A model generated the notes under the pieces. The model ran no database searches. It had not been told where the DNA came from and saw nothing but the letters and a program-made list of their open reading frames with translations. 45,777 bases of DNA from Zemynaea arenosa (GTDB lineage: Bacteria > Pseudomonadota > Gammaproteobacteria > Burkholderiales > Burkholderiaceae_D), in the NCBI RefSeq assembly GCF_004614185.1, contig NZ_SPVF01000083.1, positions 1 through 45,777 on the forward strand, written 5' to 3'. Positions 1 through 8,948 of this stretch are shown piece after piece. The position numbers were made by a program, and so were the translations under genes. Every line of letters starts with the position of its first letter. The stretch's first letter is position 1.

Positions 1-210
1 GGCGCGCAGGCGGCGCACCACCTCGAAGCCGTCGATGCCGGGCAGGCCGATGTCGAGCACGGCGACCGCGACCGCCGGTTCGGGGCGCTGCAACGCGGCA
101 TCGGCCAGCAGGCCGTCGCCGACCACCTCGACCGCCATGCCCTGGGCCGCCAGAACACGGCTGAGCCCGTCGGCGAGCACGGCGTCGTCTTCAACCAGGA
201 GTATGTGCAT
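1..210 (-). CDS. Response regulator receiver domain, OmpR/QseB-like (5' part only)
   Basis: Partial gene: reading the minus strand from the ATG at 208-210, 70 codons remain open to the window edge, so the rest lies outside. The translation begins MHILLVEDDAVLADGL and contains the receiver signature: the acidic pair D8-D9 and the phospho-acceptor Asp53 in VLDIGLPG. This spacing is typical of the N-terminal half of OmpR-family regulators such as QseB/TctD. By family knowledge a sensor kinase phosphorylates it and a winged helix in the missing part binds DNA. The 223 bases up to the next gene start (211-433) would hold its promoter and that of the divergent Crp-type gene; I see no convincing sigma-70 pair there. 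Confidence 0.85.
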   Translation of the reverse strand, partial: MHILLVEDDAVLADGLSRVLAAQGMAVEVVGDGLLADAALQRPEPAVAVAVLDIGLPGIDGFEVVRRLRA

Positions 211-433
211 GGGCGGATTCTACCCGAGGCGGGCGGAGGAAACATGTCCTGAGGGCACGTTTACCGCCACCTCTTCAAGTAGGACTGAGCTGACAAAATA
301 TCATGCAAGCAGCCTACACGGGGGCGACTGCTAATCTTATGTTCGATGGAACACTATGGATTTAATGTACACACATCGCGAGAGTCCTTTCGGAATCGCC
401 CTGCAAGTACACGAAAAAGATAGTGAGGAAATC

Positions 434-1237
434 ATGAATAGCACCCAACTTGGTGGTACCGCCCAGAAATCCCATTCGGTCCAGCCTGTCAGCTCCCAGG
501 AACCCAAAGTTGCGTCCAAGCCCGTTGTCTCGTACAGCGGGACCCAGCAGAACGAACTGCTGGCTGCCCTTCCTCGCCCCGACCTCGAAGCCCTGTTCGA
601 GCATCTGGAGCTGGTGAACATGCCATTCGGCAAGGAGCTGTTCGAGTACGGCAGCAAGCTGGAATACGTCTACTTCCCCACCACCGCCATCGTCTCGCTG
701 GTGTATGTGATGGAAGACGGCGCCACCACCGAGATCGCCGTGGTCGGCCATGAAGGCGTGGTCGGCGTGTCGCTGTTCATGGGCGAGCGCGCGATGTGCT
801 CGGCCGTGGTGCAGAGCGCAGGCTACGGCTACCGCCTCAAGACCCAGTTCCTGCGCGATGCCTTCGCCAAGGGCGGCGCCCTGCCCCAGCTGATGATGCG
901 CTACACCAACGCTCTGTTCGCCCAGATGGCCCAGAACGCCGTCGGCGGCCGCCACAGCTCGATCGAGCAGAAACTGTGCCGCTGGCTGCTGGACCGCCTG
1001 GACCGCTCGCCGTCGAACGAACTGAAAGTGACCCAGGAGCTCATCTCCATCATGCTGGGCGTGCGGCGCGAGTCGATCACCGCCGCCGCCGGCAAGCTGC
1101 AGGACGATGGCCTGATCACCTACCGCCGCGGCAACATCACCGTACTTGACCGTCAAGGTCTGGAAGAGTATGCCGGCGAGTGCTATAAGGTGGCGAAGAC
1201 GGAATATGATCGCCTGCTGACGGATGTAGCTCGCTGA
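434..1237 (+). CDS. Crp/Fnr-family transcriptional regulator
   Basis: A 267-residue cytosolic DNA-binding protein. The N-terminal half has the cyclic-nucleotide-binding-like beta-barrel pattern (FEYGSKLEYVYFPTTAIVSL ending in the EIAVVGHEGVVG turn). The last third has a Crp-type winged helix (QELISIMLGVRRESITAAAGKLQDDG region), followed by the recognition-wing segment LITYRRGNITVLD. I do not see a convincing canonical cAMP-binding cassette, so the effector is unknown. The ATG at 434 is preferred over an in-frame upstream ATG at 356 because GAGGAA lies 6 bases before it and the upstream 26 residues have no domain character. Its 3' end overlaps the convergent sensor kinase gene by 101 bases. 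Family certain, target genes unknown. Confidence 0.85.
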   Translation: MNSTQLGGTAQKSHSVQPVSSQEPKVASKPVVSYSGTQQNELLAALPRPDLEALFEHLELVNMPFGKELFEYGSKLEYVYFPTTAIVSLVYVMEDGATTEIAVVGHEGVVGVSLFMGERAMCSAVVQSAGYGYRLKTQFLRDAFAKGGALPQLMMRYTNALFAQMAQNAVGGRHSSIEQKLCRWLLDRLDRSPSNELKVTQELISIMLGVRRESITAAAGKLQDDGLITYRRGNITVLDRQGLEEYAGECYKVAKTEYDRLLTDVAR

Positions 1238-2690
1238 GCAGTTCGGCCGCGGTGGGTGCCAATGTGGTACCCGCCGGGCCCAGCACCGTCGTCCCGCCCG
1301 CCGCCGAGCCGCCGGGCGCCCCCAGCGGAATCTCCGCGATCACACTGGTGCCCACGTTGTTGACCCCGCGTTGCACCTTCAAACTCCCTCCCAGCAGCAA
1401 AGCCCTTTCCCGCATGCCGATCAGGCCGTGGGATTTCGGCTTGCTGGCGGCGTCGGCATCGATTCCCACCCCGTCGTCGGAAATTTCCAGCGTCAGCGTT
1501 TCGTCTTCGCGCTCCAGGCACACCGTGACATTGCGCGCCTGCGCGTACTTGGCCGTGTTGTTCAGCGATTCCTGCACGATCCGGAAGGCCGCGATGGCGT
1601 TGGCCGGCGCGGCGGCGTCCACGTCGCCGGTGATCAGCACGTCGCACGCCAGCCCGGTGGTGGCGGCGAAATCCTTGCAATAGGCGTCCAGCGCGGCACC
1701 GAGGCCCAGGTTGTCCAGCAGGCTGGGGCGCAGGTCTTCGACAATGCGGCGCTTCAGCTCGACGGTGTCGGTGAGCACGGCGCGGGCGCGCTCCAGGGTG
1801 CTGGCCAGTTCCGGCTGCGGGTACTTGAGTTTGGCCGCGACGGCCATGATGTGCATGCTGATGGCGGTCAGGTTGGCGCCCATCTCGTCGTGCAGCTCGC
1901 GCGCCAGGCGCGCCTTTTCCACTTCGGACACGCTGATCAGGTGGCGCGACAGCACGGACAGCTGCTCGGTGCGGGCCTCGACGATGTGTTCCAGGTTCTC
2001 GTTGGCATGCTGGAGCGCCCGCTCGGCTTCCACCCGGGTCGCGTAGCTGGCCCGCACCAGCTGGTAGAACAGCAGCAAGGTGCCGATGGCGCCGGCGCTG
2101 ATGCCGATCCCCATCGCAATGGTTTCTTGGTATTCCTTGTAGAAGGTCGCGGCGCGCGCGTTCAGGCGCTCGTTCTGCTCCTTGACCATGATGACGACCA
2201 GCAGGCGCACCTCGTCCATGATGGACTTGCCGTCCGTGGCCTCGGAAATCTTGACGATCTCGTTCAGCCCGCCATCCTTGTAGACGTTGACCGCATCGCC
2301 GAGCAGGCCCATCTTGCGGAGCAGGAGATTGCGCAGCTGGGTCAGGTTCTTCTGCTGGGAGGGACTGTCCGCCAGCAGCTTGTTCAGTTCCTGCAGGGCG
2401 TCGTTGACTTCGCCCGGCGCCGCACGCCAGGGACCGAGATAGGCGTCCGAGCCGGACAGGAAATAGCCGCGCACGCTGCTTTCGGCATCGGTCACCACCA
2501 CGTTCAGGTACTGCAGGCGGTCGTTCACCCGCGCGCTCTGCGTCTGCAGGGCGTTGGCCTCGCGCAGCGACTGCATGTTGTGGAACAGGCTCACGCCGTT
2601 GGCCACCAGGATCAGCACACAGATCAGGCATAGCAGCGTCGCGTACAAAGGGAGCCGCGGCCGTTCTGTCGAGTGCGTTGTGATGTACAT
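1137..2690 (-). CDS. CHASE3-type sensor histidine kinase, NarL-partner class (HisKA_3)
   Basis: A 517-residue membrane sensor. A transmembrane helix at about 14-35 is followed by a periplasmic four-helix CHASE3-like domain (about 38-185), a second helix at about 191-212, a coiled linker, and a HisKA_3 dimerisation domain with phospho-accepting His267 in ARELHDEMG. The ATPase domain follows, with N-box (NTAKYAQ), DDGVGID and GLIGMRERA motifs. This is the kinase class that pairs with NarL/FixJ regulators, and such a regulator lies directly upstream (2919-3551). After the catalytic domain a low-complexity tail of roughly 65 residues, rich in Gly, Ala, Pro and Thr, runs 101 bases into the opposing Crp-type gene. 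The tail may come from loss of an earlier stop. Confidence 0.88.
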   Translation of the reverse strand: MYITTHSTERPRLPLYATLLCLICVLILVANGVSLFHNMQSLREANALQTQSARVNDRLQYLNVVVTDAESSVRGYFLSGSDAYLGPWRAAPGEVNDALQELNKLLADSPSQQKNLTQLRNLLLRKMGLLGDAVNVYKDGGLNEIVKISEATDGKSIMDEVRLLVVIMVKEQNERLNARAATFYKEYQETIAMGIGISAGAIGTLLLFYQLVRASYATRVEAERALQHANENLEHIVEARTEQLSVLSRHLISVSEVEKARLARELHDEMGANLTAISMHIMAVAAKLKYPQPELASTLERARAVLTDTVELKRRIVEDLRPSLLDNLGLGAALDAYCKDFAATTGLACDVLITGDVDAAAPANAIAAFRIVQESLNNTAKYAQARNVTVCLEREDETLTLEISDDGVGIDADAASKPKSHGLIGMRERALLLGGSLKVQRGVNNVGTSVIAEIPLGAPGGSAAGGTTVLGPAGTTLAPTAAELLSELHPSAGDHIPSSPPYSTRRHTLPDLDGQVR

Positions 2691-2894
2691 CCCCGTTCCT
2701 TGTCTGCCGCAAATACGCTGCCTGGAAAGGGATTATAGAACGCGACGATGTTGCGTGCAGCCAAGCTCGGCTGCAATCGTGCGTACGACGCGACACCTGT
2801 GAAAAGAGGCATAACATTCTCACGAATGTCACGCCCCTTTTGCTTATCGGACCACTAACGGATGTGATTATTCTTGAAAAATCAACGGTATACC

Positions 2895-2926
2895 GATCAA
2901 TCGATGATCAATCGATGATTAATCGA
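2895..2926. repeat. Three tandem 11-base repeats GATCAATCGAT
   Basis: GATCAATCGAT occurs at 2895-2905 and 2906-2916. A third copy, GATTAATCGA, at 2917-2926 has one mismatch and its last base missing. The third copy contains the stop codon (2919-2921) of the response regulator gene. The unit contains the self-complementary core ATCGAT. It lies in the 228-base gap between the regulator and kinase genes, which otherwise shows nothing clear. Confidence 0.8.
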
Positions 2927-3551
2927 GAAGATTATTCTTCATCGCGTAGTAGGTCAGATCCGAATTGGACTGCAGCCCCATCTTCTCCATGATGCGCGTG
3001 CGGTAGGTCGACACGGTCTTGATGGAGAGGGACAGCGCCTGCCCGATGTCCGACACGGTCGCGCCCTTGGCGAGGCGCAGGAACACCTGGAACTCGCGGT
3101 CCGACAGCTCGGTGTGCAGCGCCGTGTTGGGGTCGCGGTCGAAGCTCTGGGCCAGCAGTTCGCCCACCGTCGAGCTGACATAGCGGCGGCCCTGGTACAC
3201 GGTGCGCACGGCGGTCTTCAGCTCGTCCGCATCGCATTCCTTGTTCAGGTAGCCGTTGGCGCCCATCTTGAACAGGTTCAGCGCGTACTGCTGCGCCGGA
3301 TAGCCGGACAGGATCAGCACCGGCAGGTTCGGCTGCCCCTGGCGGATGGTTCGGAGGATGTCGATGCCGCTCTGGTCGGGCATCGCTATGTCCAGCAGCA
3401 GCACGTCGCAGATTTCGCGGCGTGCAATGTCCAGGGCCTCGCGGCCGGTGGCGCCTTCGGCCACCACGGTGAATTCGTCGGACGAAGAGAAAATCTGTTT
3501 AAAGCCAGCTCGTACTATCTGATGATCGTCACAAATGGCAACGCGTATCAT
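2919..3551 (-). CDS. NarL/FixJ-family response regulator
   Basis: A 210-residue two-component regulator. The N-terminal receiver has the acidic pair D8-D9, phospho-acceptor Asp54 in LLLDIAMPD, a Ser in ILSGYP and the conserved Lys in GYLNKECDADEL. The C-terminal LuxR-type helix-turn-helix (about 143-205) is ELSDREFQVFLRLAKG, then VSDIGQALSLSIKTVSTYRTRIMEKM. AAGGGAAG lies upstream of the ATG and supports the start. The sensor kinase follows on the same strand after 228 bases, so the two probably form a pair, although the gap allows a separate promoter for the kinase. The 188 bases on its other side (3552-3739) hold no recognisable gene or RNA. Confidence 0.92.
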   Translation of the reverse strand: MIRVAICDDHQIVRAGFKQIFSSSDEFTVVAEGATGREALDIARREICDVLLLDIAMPDQSGIDILRTIRQGQPNLPVLILSGYPAQQYALNLFKMGANGYLNKECDADELKTAVRTVYQGRRYVSSTVGELLAQSFDRDPNTALHTELSDREFQVFLRLAKGATVSDIGQALSLSIKTVSTYRTRIMEKMGLQSNSDLTYYAMKNNLLD

Positions 3552-3739
3552 TGTCTTCCCTTAAATTTTCCTGGATAGGAAAGCGTCCCTCGCCGAGCAC
3601 TTGTTGTTCGCATGGGGACTGCGTGCGTTGGATCGGTCCTGCTGCATCTTGTCTATTTTAGCACCCCGCGTGGCCTGTACAACACACGCTTGCTCATCCG
3701 TTTCAACGGCCTGGAACGGCGCCGGGCCGGAGCCCGCAC

Positions 3740-4165
3740 TCAGCCGTTCTTGAGCAGGTCCAATATGGCGGCGAGCTCGCGCCGGATCAAGGTGCAGTCG
3801 ACCGCAGAGGACGGAACGGGAGCGGACTCGGCGGGGGCCGCATCCAGCACGATGGGCACGTCCGGCAGGTGCGGCGCGCTCTCGCCGATGCGGCCGTCCA
3901 GCTTGTTGCGGGCGCCGCTGATGGTGAAGCCCTGCTCGTACAGCAGTTCGCGGATGCGGCGGATCAGCAGCACTTCGTGGTGCTGATAATAGCGCCGGTT
4001 GCCGCGCCGCTTGACCGGCTTGAGCTGGGTGAATTCCTGTTCCCAGTAGCGCAGCACGTGCGGCTTCACGCCGCACAGCTCGCTCACTTCGCCGATCGTG
4101 AAATAGCGCTTGGCCGGGATCGACGGCAACGTGACAAGCTCGGCCTTCATGGCGCGGTCGTTCAT
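3740..4165 (-). CDS. MerR-family transcriptional regulator
   Basis: A 141-residue regulator whose N-terminal half is a MerR winged helix (about 19-88): YFTIGEVSELCGVKPHVLRYWE, then VKRRGNRRYYQHHEVLLIRRIRELL. The C-terminal third is Ala/Pro-rich with no metal-binding cysteine cluster, so it is not a mercury or copper sensor of the classical type. It begins 17 bases after the ihfA stop. This position, as the last gene of the pheST-ihfA cluster, is a conserved arrangement in betaproteobacteria by general knowledge. The effector and targets are unknown. Confidence 0.9.
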   Translation of the reverse strand: MNDRAMKAELVTLPSIPAKRYFTIGEVSELCGVKPHVLRYWEQEFTQLKPVKRRGNRRYYQHHEVLLIRRIRELLYEQGFTISGARNKLDGRIGESAPHLPDVPIVLDAAPAESAPVPSSAVDCTLIRRELAAILDLLKNG

Positions 4166-4182
4166 GGGTCAGGAGGCGGGAA

Positions 4183-4530
4183 TCAGGCGGCGCGGGCGAG
4201 CGGGTTCGATTCCTCGACCATGCTCTTGAGTTTCTGGCTGGCGTGGAAGGTCACCACGCGGCGCGCCGTGATCGGAATCTCCTCGCCGGTCTTGGGATTG
4301 CGGCCGGGCCGCTGCGGCTTGTCGCGCAGCTGGAAGTTGCCGAACCCGGAGAGCTTGACCGATTCGCCGCGCTCCAGGGCATTGCGGATTTCGTCGAAAA
4401 ACGTCTCCACCATGTCCTTGGCTTCGCGCTTGTTCAGGCCGACCTGCTCGAACAGCAGTTCGGCCAGCTCGGCCTTGGTCAAGGTCGGCAAGTCTTTTTC
4501 CGCCGCCTGCCGCGATTTGGACGCCTGCAT
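4183..4530 (-). CDS. ihfA: Integration host factor subunit alpha
   Basis: IHF-alpha pairs with IHF-beta to bend DNA at specific sites in promoters, recombination sites and the nucleoid. The HU/IHF fold is evident: [29 protein letters not shown], then the signature [22 protein letters not shown] and [16 protein letters not shown], with the DNA-intercalating Pro of the beta arm. I start at the ATG at 4530 (115 residues). An in-frame TTG at 4551 would add seven residues; neither has a strong ribosome site. The N-terminus is 10-15 residues longer than in enterobacteria. It lies 91 bases after pheT on the same strand, as in the pheST-ihfA operons of proteobacteria. Confidence 0.93.
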   Translation of the reverse strand: MQASKSRQAAEKDLPTLTKAELAELLFEQVGLNKREAKDMVETFFDEIRNALERGESVKLSGFGNFQLRDKPQRPGRNPKTGEEIPITARRVVTFHASQKLKSMVEESNPLARAA

Positions 4531-4621
4531 TGCCTGCTGCAGGTTGGCCAAGACGGCGGAATCGAGGTCGTTGTTATTAATTTTACAGCCCTGCCTTGAA
4601 GTGAGTTACAAACCGGCCGTT

Positions 4622-7045
4622 TTACGCACGCGGCTTCGCGCCGGCGGCCGCTGCGGCGGCGACCATCTTGGCCATCACGGCTTCCACGGCGTCGTCCTGC
4701 AAAGTGTTTTGAGTATCTTGCAAGGCAAAGCGGAAAGCAAGGGATTTTTCATCCGCCTCGAGTCCTTTGCCGCGATATTCATCAAACAAAACAATGGCTT
4801 GCACGATGTTGCAGTCAGGATTTGTTTTCTTCGCTTCAACAAAACGGTCGAGCAGTGCCTGTGCGGGGACGTTTTGTTGGACCACCAGGGCCAGGTCGCG
4901 GGTGACGGCCGGGAACTTGGAAATCTCTTCGTACACCGGCAGCGGCCGTTGCTGAAGCGCAACGGCGTCCACTTCGAACACCACCGGGGCCAGCGGCAGG
5001 TCGTACTGCTGCATCCAGCGCGGGTGCAGTTCGCCGATCCAGCCGATGGGCTGGCCGTCCAGCTCCACGCGGGCGCTGCGGCCCGGGTGCAGGGCCGGAT
5101 GCTCGGCCTTGGCGAAGCGCAGGGTGCGCGGGGCGAACAGGGCTTCCAGGTCGGCTTTCACGTCGAAGAAGTCGACGTTTTTCGTGGGCAGGCCCCACTG
5201 CTCGTCCACGGCCGGGCCGTAGGCGATGGCGGCCACTTTCTTCGGCTGGGCGTAGCCGGCCACGGCCAGCGGTCCGTCCTGGGTGTCCGGTGCGCGCAGG
5301 TAGACGGCGGCGGTTTCGAACACGCGCACCCGGCCTGCCTTGCGGTTCAGGTTGTAGCGCACGTTGGCGACCAGGCTGCCGATCAGGGTCGAGCGCATCA
5401 CGGACAGCTGGGAGGCGATCGGGTTCTGCAGTTTGATCGGATGGGTGTTGGCCGCGAAATCGGCTTCCCACTGCGCTTCCACGAAGCTCATGTTGACCAC
5501 TTCCTGGTAGCCCAGGTCGGCCAGCTGGTGGCGCACCGCGAACAGCGAACGGGTGTCTTCCGGCGCGATCAGCATGCGGTTCTCGGCCACCGGCGGCCGG
5601 GTCGGGATGTTCTCGAAGCCGTACACGCGCGCCACTTCCTCGATCAGGTCTTCCTCGATCTCGATGTCGAAGCGGTAGCTCGGCGCGGTCACCTGGAACA
5701 GGCCCGGCTCCTGCGTGAATGGGAGCTTCAGGCGGGTGAAGATATCGGCGATGGTGGCGTCGGTCAGCGTCACGCCGATGACCTTCTCGGCGCGCGCGGT
5801 ACGCAGGGTCACCGGCGCGCGCTTGGGCAGGTTGACAATCTGGTCGTCCACCGGTCCCACCTTGGTCTCCGCGGTCCCGCAGATCTCGACGATCAGCGCG
5901 GTGATGCGCTCGATGTGTTCGACCACGGTCGCGTAGTCAACGCCCCGCTCGAAGCGGTGCGCCGCATCGGTCGAAAAGTTGTAGCGGCGCGCGCGGCCCT
6001 GGATGGCGTTCGGCCACCAGAACGCGGCTTCCAGGTAGATGTCGGTGGTGTCGTCGCTGACGGCAGTGGCGTCGCCACCCATGATGCCCGCCAGCGATTC
6101 GATCTCCCTGTCGTCGGCGATCACGCCGACCCATTCATCGACCTCGATGGTATTCCCGTTCAGGAGCTTGAGCTGCTCGCCCTTGCGCCCCCAGCGCACG
6201 TCGATGCCGCCGTGGATCTTGGCCAGGTCGAACACGTGCGAGGGACGGCCCATCTCCAGCATCACGTAGTTGGAGATGTCCACCAGCGCGGACACCGGGC
6301 GCTGACCGCTGCGTTCGAGGCGCTGCTTCATCCAGTCCGGCGTCTGTGCACGGCCGTTCACGCCGCGGATGATGCGGCCCGCAAAGCGGCCGCACAGGTC
6401 CGGCGCCGAGATTTTTACCGGCAGCTTGTCGTCGATGGTCACCGGGACGATCGCGTTCGTCGGCACGTTCAGCGCCACGCCGGTCAGGGCGGACACCTCG
6501 CGCGCCACGCCCAGCACCGACAGGCAATCCGCCTTGTTCGGGGTGAGCTTGATGGTGAACTTGCGGTCGTCCAGCGCCAGGTAATCGCGGATGTTGGTGC
6601 CGACCGGTGCATCGGCGGGCAGGTCCAGCAGGCCGCCATGGTCTTCGTTCAGCTTGAGCTCACGCGCGGAGCACATCATGCCCTGCGACTCCACGCCGCG
6701 CAGCTTGCCAACCTTGATGACGAACGGCTTGCCGTCCGCGCCAGGCGGCAGCACCGCGCCGGCCATCGCGCACGGCGCCTTCATCCCCACGCGCACGTTC
6801 GGCGCGCCGCAGACGATGTTCAGCAGCGTGCCGGTGCCCACGTCCACCTGCACCACGTTCAGGCGGTCCGCATCCGGGTGCTTGGCCACTTCCACGATCT
6901 GCGCGACGACCACGTTGTTAAACGGCGGCGCGACCGCATCGACTTCCTCGACTTCCAGCCCGCTCATGGTGAGCAGGTGCGCCAGCTCGTCCGAGGACAG
7001 CTGGGGGTTGGCCATGGTACGGAGCCATTGTTCGGAGAATTGCAT
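4622..7045 (-). CDS. pheT: Phenylalanine--tRNA ligase beta subunit
   Basis: An 807-residue subunit of the alpha2-beta2 enzyme that charges tRNA-Phe with phenylalanine. Domains in order are an EMAP-like tRNA-binding domain (about 39-150, [23 protein letters not shown]), the B3/B4 region with the editing site, B5 (about 400-475), the catalytic-like core ([18 protein letters not shown] region), and the C-terminal FDX-ACB anticodon-binding domain (about 710-805). Length is normal for the long bacterial form. It starts 37 bases after the pheS stop. A stretch near its 3' end (about 4690-4870) is visibly richer in A and T than the rest of the gene. Confidence 0.97.
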   Translation of the reverse strand: MQFSEQWLRTMANPQLSSDELAHLLTMSGLEVEEVDAVAPPFNNVVVAQIVEVAKHPDADRLNVVQVDVGTGTLLNIVCGAPNVRVGMKAPCAMAGAVLPPGADGKPFVIKVGKLRGVESQGMMCSARELKLNEDHGGLLDLPADAPVGTNIRDYLALDDRKFTIKLTPNKADCLSVLGVAREVSALTGVALNVPTNAIVPVTIDDKLPVKISAPDLCGRFAGRIIRGVNGRAQTPDWMKQRLERSGQRPVSALVDISNYVMLEMGRPSHVFDLAKIHGGIDVRWGRKGEQLKLLNGNTIEVDEWVGVIADDREIESLAGIMGGDATAVSDDTTDIYLEAAFWWPNAIQGRARRYNFSTDAAHRFERGVDYATVVEHIERITALIVEICGTAETKVGPVDDQIVNLPKRAPVTLRTARAEKVIGVTLTDATIADIFTRLKLPFTQEPGLFQVTAPSYRFDIEIEEDLIEEVARVYGFENIPTRPPVAENRMLIAPEDTRSLFAVRHQLADLGYQEVVNMSFVEAQWEADFAANTHPIKLQNPIASQLSVMRSTLIGSLVANVRYNLNRKAGRVRVFETAAVYLRAPDTQDGPLAVAGYAQPKKVAAIAYGPAVDEQWGLPTKNVDFFDVKADLEALFAPRTLRFAKAEHPALHPGRSARVELDGQPIGWIGELHPRWMQQYDLPLAPVVFEVDAVALQQRPLPVYEEISKFPAVTRDLALVVQQNVPAQALLDRFVEAKKTNPDCNIVQAIVLFDEYRGKGLEADEKSLAFRFALQDTQNTLQDDAVEAVMAKMVAAAAAAGAKPRA

Positions 7046-7082
7046 GTTCTTGTCAGCCTTGGCGAATGGGGTCGATGATCGA

Positions 7083-8099
7083 TTAGTTGAACTGCTTCAG
7101 GAAGCGCAGGTCGCCTTCGTAGAACAGGCGCAGGTCGTTGACCCCGTAGCGCAGCATGGTCAGGCGCTCCAGGCCGGAGCCGAACGCGAAGCCGATGTAT
7201 TTTTCCGGATCGAGGCCGAAGTTGCGCACCACCGACGGGTGCACCTGGCCCGAGCCCGACACTTCCAGCCAGCGGCCCTTCAGCGGCCCGCTGCCGAAGG
7301 CGATGTCGATCTCCGCCGACGGTTCGGTGAACGGGAAGTAGGAGGGGCGGAAGCGCACCTGCAGGTCATCCGTCTCGAAGAACGCCTTCACGAAGTTCAG
7401 GTACACGCCCTTCAGGTCCGCGAACGAGATATTCTCGGCGATCCACAGGCCCTCAACCTGGTGGAACATCGGCGAGTGGGTGGCGTCGCTGTCGACGCGG
7501 TAGGTGCGGCCCGGCGCGATCACCTTGATCGGCGGCTGGTGGGTGCGCGCGTAGCGCACCTGCATCGGGCTGGTATGGGTGCGCAGCAGCAGCGGCTTGC
7601 CGGTGCTGTCGTTGCCCTCGACGTAGAAGGTGTCCTGCATCGACCGGGCCGGATGGTTCTCGGGGCTGTTCAGCGCCGTGAAGTTGAACCAGTCGGTCTC
7701 GATCTCGGGGCCGTCGGCGACATCGAAGCCGATCGAGCGGAAGATCTCTTCCACGCGCTCCCAGGTGCGCATCACCGGATGGATGCCGCCCTTGGCGCGG
7801 CCGCGGCCCGGCAGGGTCACGTCGATCGCTTCGGCGTTCAGGCGCGCTTCCATCTGCGCGTTGGCCAGCGCGTCGCGGCGCGCGGTGAGGGCCGATTCGA
7901 TGCGCTCCTTGGCGGCGTTGATCAGGGCGCCCTGGGCTTTGCGCTGCTCGGGTTCGAGCTTGCCCAGGCCCTTCATCTGTTCCGTGATCTGGCCGGTCTT
8001 GCCGAGGTATTTGGCTTTCGCGTTTTCCAGTGCGGCGGCGTCTGCGGCGGCGGCGAAATCAGCCTGCGCGGAGACGACAAGTTCGTCGAGGGAGGTCAT
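7083..8099 (-). CDS. pheS: Phenylalanine--tRNA ligase alpha subunit
   Basis: A 338-residue catalytic subunit of phenylalanyl-tRNA synthetase. It begins with the coiled N-terminal arm ([18 protein letters not shown]), followed by class II core motifs: the DTFYVEG and [14 protein letters not shown] region (motif 2 area), [15 protein letters not shown], and the C-terminal [17 protein letters not shown] (motif 3). The ATG at 8099 gives the usual length. The frame stays open upstream to a GTG at 8162, but that lies inside a terminator-like hairpin and would add residues unlike the family. pheT follows after 37 bases. Expression upstream is probably modulated by the hairpin between rplT and pheS. 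Confidence 0.97.
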   Translation of the reverse strand: MTSLDELVVSAQADFAAAADAAALENAKAKYLGKTGQITEQMKGLGKLEPEQRKAQGALINAAKERIESALTARRDALANAQMEARLNAEAIDVTLPGRGRAKGGIHPVMRTWERVEEIFRSIGFDVADGPEIETDWFNFTALNSPENHPARSMQDTFYVEGNDSTGKPLLLRTHTSPMQVRYARTHQPPIKVIAPGRTYRVDSDATHSPMFHQVEGLWIAENISFADLKGVYLNFVKAFFETDDLQVRFRPSYFPFTEPSAEIDIAFGSGPLKGRWLEVSGSGQVHPSVVRNFGLDPEKYIGFAFGSGLERLTMLRYGVNDLRLFYEGDLRFLKQFN

Positions 8100-8150
8100 C
8101 GAATAGGTCTTCGGGTATGAAGTATCGGGGTGAATCAGAAACCGTAAATG

Positions 8151-8182
8151 AAAACGGGGCACAGGTGTGAACCGATGCCCCG
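8151..8182 (-). terminator. Intrinsic terminator or attenuator between rplT and pheS
   Basis: On the minus strand CGGGGCA (8182-8176) pairs with TGCCCCG (8161-8155). The loop has a further GGT/ACC inner stem, and TTTT (8154-8151) follows. A second hairpin, CCGCTGC/GCAGCGG, lies between this one and the rplT stop. The pair would end or attenuate rpmI-rplT transcription before pheST. No Phe-rich leader frame is visible, so an E. coli pheM-style leader is not supported here. Confidence 0.65.
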
Positions 8183-8230
8183 CTTCGTCACGCCGCTGCT
8201 GTTGAAGGCAGCGGATAACTATGGTCGCGC

Positions 8231-8590
8231 TTAAGCTGCGAGCTTCGCTTTCACCGTGTTCACGATGGCTGCAAAAGCCGGCTTGTCCATCACCGCCATG
8301 TCGGCCAGGACTTTACGGTCCAGCTCGATGCCAGCCTTTTTCAGGCCGTTCATGAAGGCGCTGTAGGTCACGCCGTGCGAACGCGTGGCCGCGTTGATAC
8401 GGGTGATCCACAGGGCGCGGAACACGCGCTTCTTGTTACGGCGGTCGCGGTATGCGTACTGGCCAGCACGCATGACGGCTTGCTTCGCAACGCGATACAC
8501 GCGCGAGCGGCGGCCGCGGTAACCTTTGGCGAGGTCGAGGACTTTCTTATGACGGGCACGTGCAGTAACCCCACGTTTAACTCGAGGCAT
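8231..8590 (-). CDS. rplT: 50S ribosomal protein L20
   Basis: A 119-residue large-subunit protein that binds 23S rRNA early in assembly. Its basic N-terminus ([51 protein letters not shown]) and the C-terminal globular domain ([41 protein letters not shown]) match L20 over its full length. AAGGAG precedes the ATG. It follows rpmI by 21 bases. In enterobacteria L20 represses this operon translationally. I did not identify the corresponding RNA structure here. Confidence 0.98.
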   Translation of the reverse strand: MPRVKRGVTARARHKKVLDLAKGYRGRRSRVYRVAKQAVMRAGQYAYRDRRNKKRVFRALWITRINAATRSHGVTYSAFMNGLKKAGIELDRKVLADMAVMDKPAFAAIVNTVKAKLAA

Positions 8591-8611
8591 AGTAGCTCCT
8601 TGATAGTGAGA

Positions 8612-8809
8612 TTAAGCAGACGGCATCATGCGGTAGACGCTGGTGACGTCCGACGCATTGATGTTACGGGTGCCGCGCAGTTGGCGCTTGTTTTTGGTGG
8701 TTTTCTTGGTCAGGATGTGGCGCTTGAAAGCCATACCCGATTTGACGGTACCACCCGGGCGGACGCGAAAACGCTTCTTCGCGCTGCTTTTGGTTTTCAT
8801 TTTTGGCAT
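8612..8809 (-). CDS. rpmI: 50S ribosomal protein L35
   Basis: A 65-residue basic ribosomal protein: [20 protein letters not shown], then [21 protein letters not shown] and a C-terminal SVYRMMPSA. The start is the ATG at 8809 because GGAG sits 9 bases upstream and the family begins MPKMKT. An in-frame upstream extension to 8932 has no family character and runs through the promoter. It heads the rpmI-rplT pair. Unlike the usual close infC-rpmI arrangement, about 610 bases with two small genes separate it from infC. Confidence 0.97.
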   Translation of the reverse strand: MPKMKTKSSAKKRFRVRPGGTVKSGMAFKRHILTKKTTKNKRQLRGTRNINASDVTSVYRMMPSA

Positions 8810-8911
8810 GTGAATGCTCCAAATGTGACCGGGTTGCAGGTGGTGGCCCTGTGCCACGCTTTTCGGTGCCTGCTCCCACGGCGTTCCCGTCCAGAAGAAC
8901 GGGAGCCGGAG

Positions 8912-8942
8912 AGTGTACCACAGAATTGCCAACCGGTGACAA
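8912..8942 (-). promoter_or_regulatory. Candidate sigma-70 promoter for rpmI-rplT
   Basis: On the minus strand TTGTCA (8942-8937) is followed after 19 bases by TACACT (8917-8912), preceded by TG as an extended -10 (TGGTACACT). It would give a leader of about 100 nucleotides before rpmI. A separate promoter is expected because a terminator and two small genes intervene after infC. The 19-base spacer is longer than ideal. Confidence 0.5.
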
Positions 8943-8948
8943 TGGCCT

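Noticed and set aside
3552-3739. Possible tRNA gene downstream of merR
   Set aside because: Some betaproteobacteria have a tRNA-Pro near here by general knowledge, but no cloverleaf or GGTTCGA-type T arm is present.
3869-7078. Very long open frame on the plus strand opposite pheT and ihfA
   Set aside because: It is the antisense shadow of G+C-rich genes: the product is His/Arg/Gln/Val-rich without domains, and the minus strand encodes PheT and IHF-alpha over the same bases.
8100-8162. N-terminal extension of PheS from a GTG at 8162
   Set aside because: The start lies inside the terminator hairpin and adds residues absent from the family; the ATG at 8099 gives the normal length.
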